The notes under the pieces: generated by a model
Seen by the model: only the letters and a program-made list of their open reading frames with translations
What the model was told of the DNA's origin: nothing
Databases searched by the model: none
Position numbers and translations under genes: made by a program
DNA from: Streptomyces sp. AW19M42
GTDB lineage: Bacteria > Actinomycetota > Actinomycetes > Streptomycetales > Streptomycetaceae
Length of the DNA stretch: 64,000 bases
Direction: 5' to 3'
Assembly (NCBI GenBank): GCA_000470535.1
Contig: CBRG010000137.1
Coordinates: 1-64,000 of the forward strand
In this document: piece by piece, positions 62,588-64,000 of the stretch
How positions within the stretch are numbered: position 1 is the stretch's first letter
Layout: every line of letters begins with the position of its first letter

Positions 62588-63019
62588 GACAGCCCTTAGG
62601 GACCCCACGGCCTGGCCCTGTGCGGTGATGGTGAAGTGGAGAGAAGCCCTGCGGCGGCGATACGACGGGGCGCGAATCCGGTCCGCCCTGCCGAACTGGA
62701 ATGTCCCTCGGCCCCGGCAGCGAGGCCCGGGCCACGGTGCGCGGCCGCGTGAGCCGGGAGGGAACGGGGACGGGGGGGGCGAGGACAGCGAGGTGCCAGG
62801 CGGGGTGTCGGCGAACTTGTTCTCGTACCCGCCACGGCGCCATCTTCCGTACAGCTCCTTTGTCTTCTTATGGGGCCCGTCACCATCGCGCGGAGTTCCT
62901 GATCGGTACGACGACCAACCGATGTGGTTGAGCTCCAAAGCCGGCCCGTTTGGCCAGGGACGATGCTTGCCCTCCACCCCGGTGCAGCGCCCGGAGCCCG
63001 CTGACAGCGCCGGACCTCG
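62588..63019. other. Stretch without a supportable gene
   Basis: A minus-strand frame here (containing GPHKKTKELYGRWRRGGYE) is of coding-like composition but I do not recognise it and it lacks a ribosome-binding site; it may be a further gene remnant. Confidence 0.4.
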
Positions 63020-63862
63020 CTACGCCCGCCTCAGATCGGCCTGCACCAGATCGTGGTCCGAGTACGGGGTGAGACGCACCTCTTGCTTGAGCGGGGCGAA
63101 GCCGCGCAGAAAGATGTAGTCGAACTTGCTGCGCCAATCGGTCGTCGGTTCGCACGCACCCGCCGCCGTGGGACCGCACGCGCGGTCCGCGTCCGTGGCC
63201 AGGCCCCACATCCCGGTGAGTTCGGCGGCATCCGGCACCGCGTTGAAGTCACCGAGCACGATCGTGCGGTCATGCCGGGCGACCGCCTTCGCCAGTACGA
63301 CGGTCTGCTTCGCGCGGACCGATTCCTGCCTCCGCTCGGCCAGGTGCGTGTTGAAGACCCGGACGGGTCGGCCGTCCACAAGGGTGGTGACGGCCATGTA
63401 CCCGCGGTCCTCGGAACCGCCGTCGGGGTACTCCACGTTCACGTGGTCGGTCATCGGAGCAGCCGAGAGGATCGCCTGGCCAAAGCCCCCCGGACTCCAT
63501 GGCACTCCGCCGCAGCGGCTCCAACTCTGCAGTACCGATCCGTACTCGACGTGGTAGACCAGCCCGTACAAGTACTGCAGGTGATCCCGGATCCTCTCGA
63601 CATCACCCACGCACGCCTCTTGCAGGCCGATGACCTGAGGCGCGTACGTGGCGATCTCCGCCGCCCGGCCGAGGTTCTGACCGCTCCCCTTGCAGGGGTT
63701 GCAGATGTTCCACGTCATGACGCGGTTCGGCACGGCCTCCCCGGGGGTGTCGGCCGGCAGCGGCTTGGCGCTGTAGGCACTGTTCGATGTGCTGGGGCCG
63801 ACGAGCAGCACGCAGGCCGCGATCAGCGCTCCCGCGAGCCACCGCGCGCCGGTTCCGGTCAC
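63020..63862 (-). CDS. Secreted endonuclease/exonuclease/phosphatase-family protein
   Basis: A 280-residue protein with start GTG 63862, five bases after AGGAGG. A signal peptide or membrane anchor (WLAGALIAACVLLVGPS) precedes the EEP fold. Its motifs are intact: RVMTWNICNP (Asn), VIGLQEA (Glu metal ligand), VRVFNTHLAERR (His), IVLGDFNAVP (Asp/Asn) and PYSDHDLVQADL (Asp-His pair). This Mg2+-dependent family includes DNase I-like nucleases and sphingomyelinases. Four cysteines suggest disulfides, in line with secretion. The substrate is unknown; an extracellular nuclease is most likely. Confidence 0.83.
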   Translation of the reverse strand: MTGTGARWLAGALIAACVLLVGPSTSNSAYSAKPLPADTPGEAVPNRVMTWNICNPCKGSGQNLGRAAEIATYAPQVIGLQEACVGDVERIRDHLQYLYGLVYHVEYGSVLQSWSRCGGVPWSPGGFGQAILSAAPMTDHVNVEYPDGGSEDRGYMAVTTLVDGRPVRVFNTHLAERRQESVRAKQTVVLAKAVARHDRTIVLGDFNAVPDAAELTGMWGLATDADRACGPTAAGACEPTTDWRSKFDYIFLRGFAPLKQEVRLTPYSDHDLVQADLRRA

Positions 63863-64000
63863 CCTCGCCTCCTCGAAGTAGAGACACACGCCGTCATGTG
63901 AGCTTGCCTCGGACGAGGTTATGTGACGGGTTGTAGGCGGCACATGAGGTGCGTGGATCTCATGGCGGTCTCACATCGAACGATGCCGGGCGACGGAAGT
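63863..64000. other. Window edge, upstream of the EEP gene
   Basis: No complete gene; probably the promoter of the secreted EEP gene. Confidence 0.5.

Overview
This is a Streptomyces chromosome window. Coding DNA is very GC-rich, GTG and TTG starts are common, genes overlap by 1-4 bases, and the gene order matches what I recall of the S. coelicolor SCO583x-SCO590x region. Positions 1 to about 48072 are conserved core chromosome. Positions from about 48073 to the end are a variable region built from an integrated element, a defence operon, pseudogenes and insertion-sequence debris.

Core, 1-32249: the end of a citrate synthase-like gene, a CobW-type GTPase, topoisomerase IV subunit A (parC), a pair of M16 metallopeptidases (one catalytic, one not), an M23 peptidoglycan hydrolase behind a c-di-AMP (ydaO-type) riboswitch, a GntR regulator, HPr (ptsH), a PatA-like protein acetyltransferase, thymidine kinase, a decayed hypB fragment, a glyoxalase-fold protein, a sulfurtransferase, the cell-division protein SepH, a lactone oxidase, an MFS exporter, coproporphyrin ferrochelatase, an inositol monophosphatase, the CutRS two-component system, a DUF4193 zinc-ribbon protein, DUF3093 and DUF3710 proteins, a thioesterase and dUTPase.

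Potassium block, 32499-46607: a 27-aa membrane peptide gene leads directly into kdpFABC. A lone ABC ATPase gene and kdpDE follow, with an 18-bp tandem repeat between kdpD and kdpE. An OB-fold protein, a DUF3159 protein, two TrkA-type (RCK) K+ channel regulators and a divergent KimA-like K+ permease come next. Without the kdp genes, the order IMPase, DUF4193, DUF3093, dut, DUF3710, OB-fold, DUF3159, trkA pair, permease, TRAM methyltransferase resembles M. tuberculosis Rv2701c-Rv2689c (from memory). The kdp genes therefore look inserted into an old actinobacterial block. The c-di-AMP riboswitch, the RCK pair and the KimA-like transporter suggest that K+ supply and wall remodelling share c-di-AMP control.

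Variable region, 48073-64000: the last 59 bases of the TrmA/RumA-type methyltransferase gene recur at 59443-59501 with two mismatches. This brackets an 11.4-kb element. GACGCT-N5-GACGCT repeats next to both copies look like integrase arm sites, but no integrase gene is present. The element carries a four-gene type III Wadjet (JetABCD; TIGR02677/02678/02680/02679) anti-plasmid operon. Its jetB is broken by one extra base in a C4G4 run. A divergent Lhr-like helicase lacks its Walker A half, and IS3-family debris lies near the left end. Beyond the right repeat are a DUF4352 lipoprotein-like gene, a small secreted orphan, a short-chain dehydrogenase pseudogene whose catalytic Tyr codon is a stop, the tail of an IS5-like transposase and a secreted endonuclease/exonuclease/phosphatase-fold protein.
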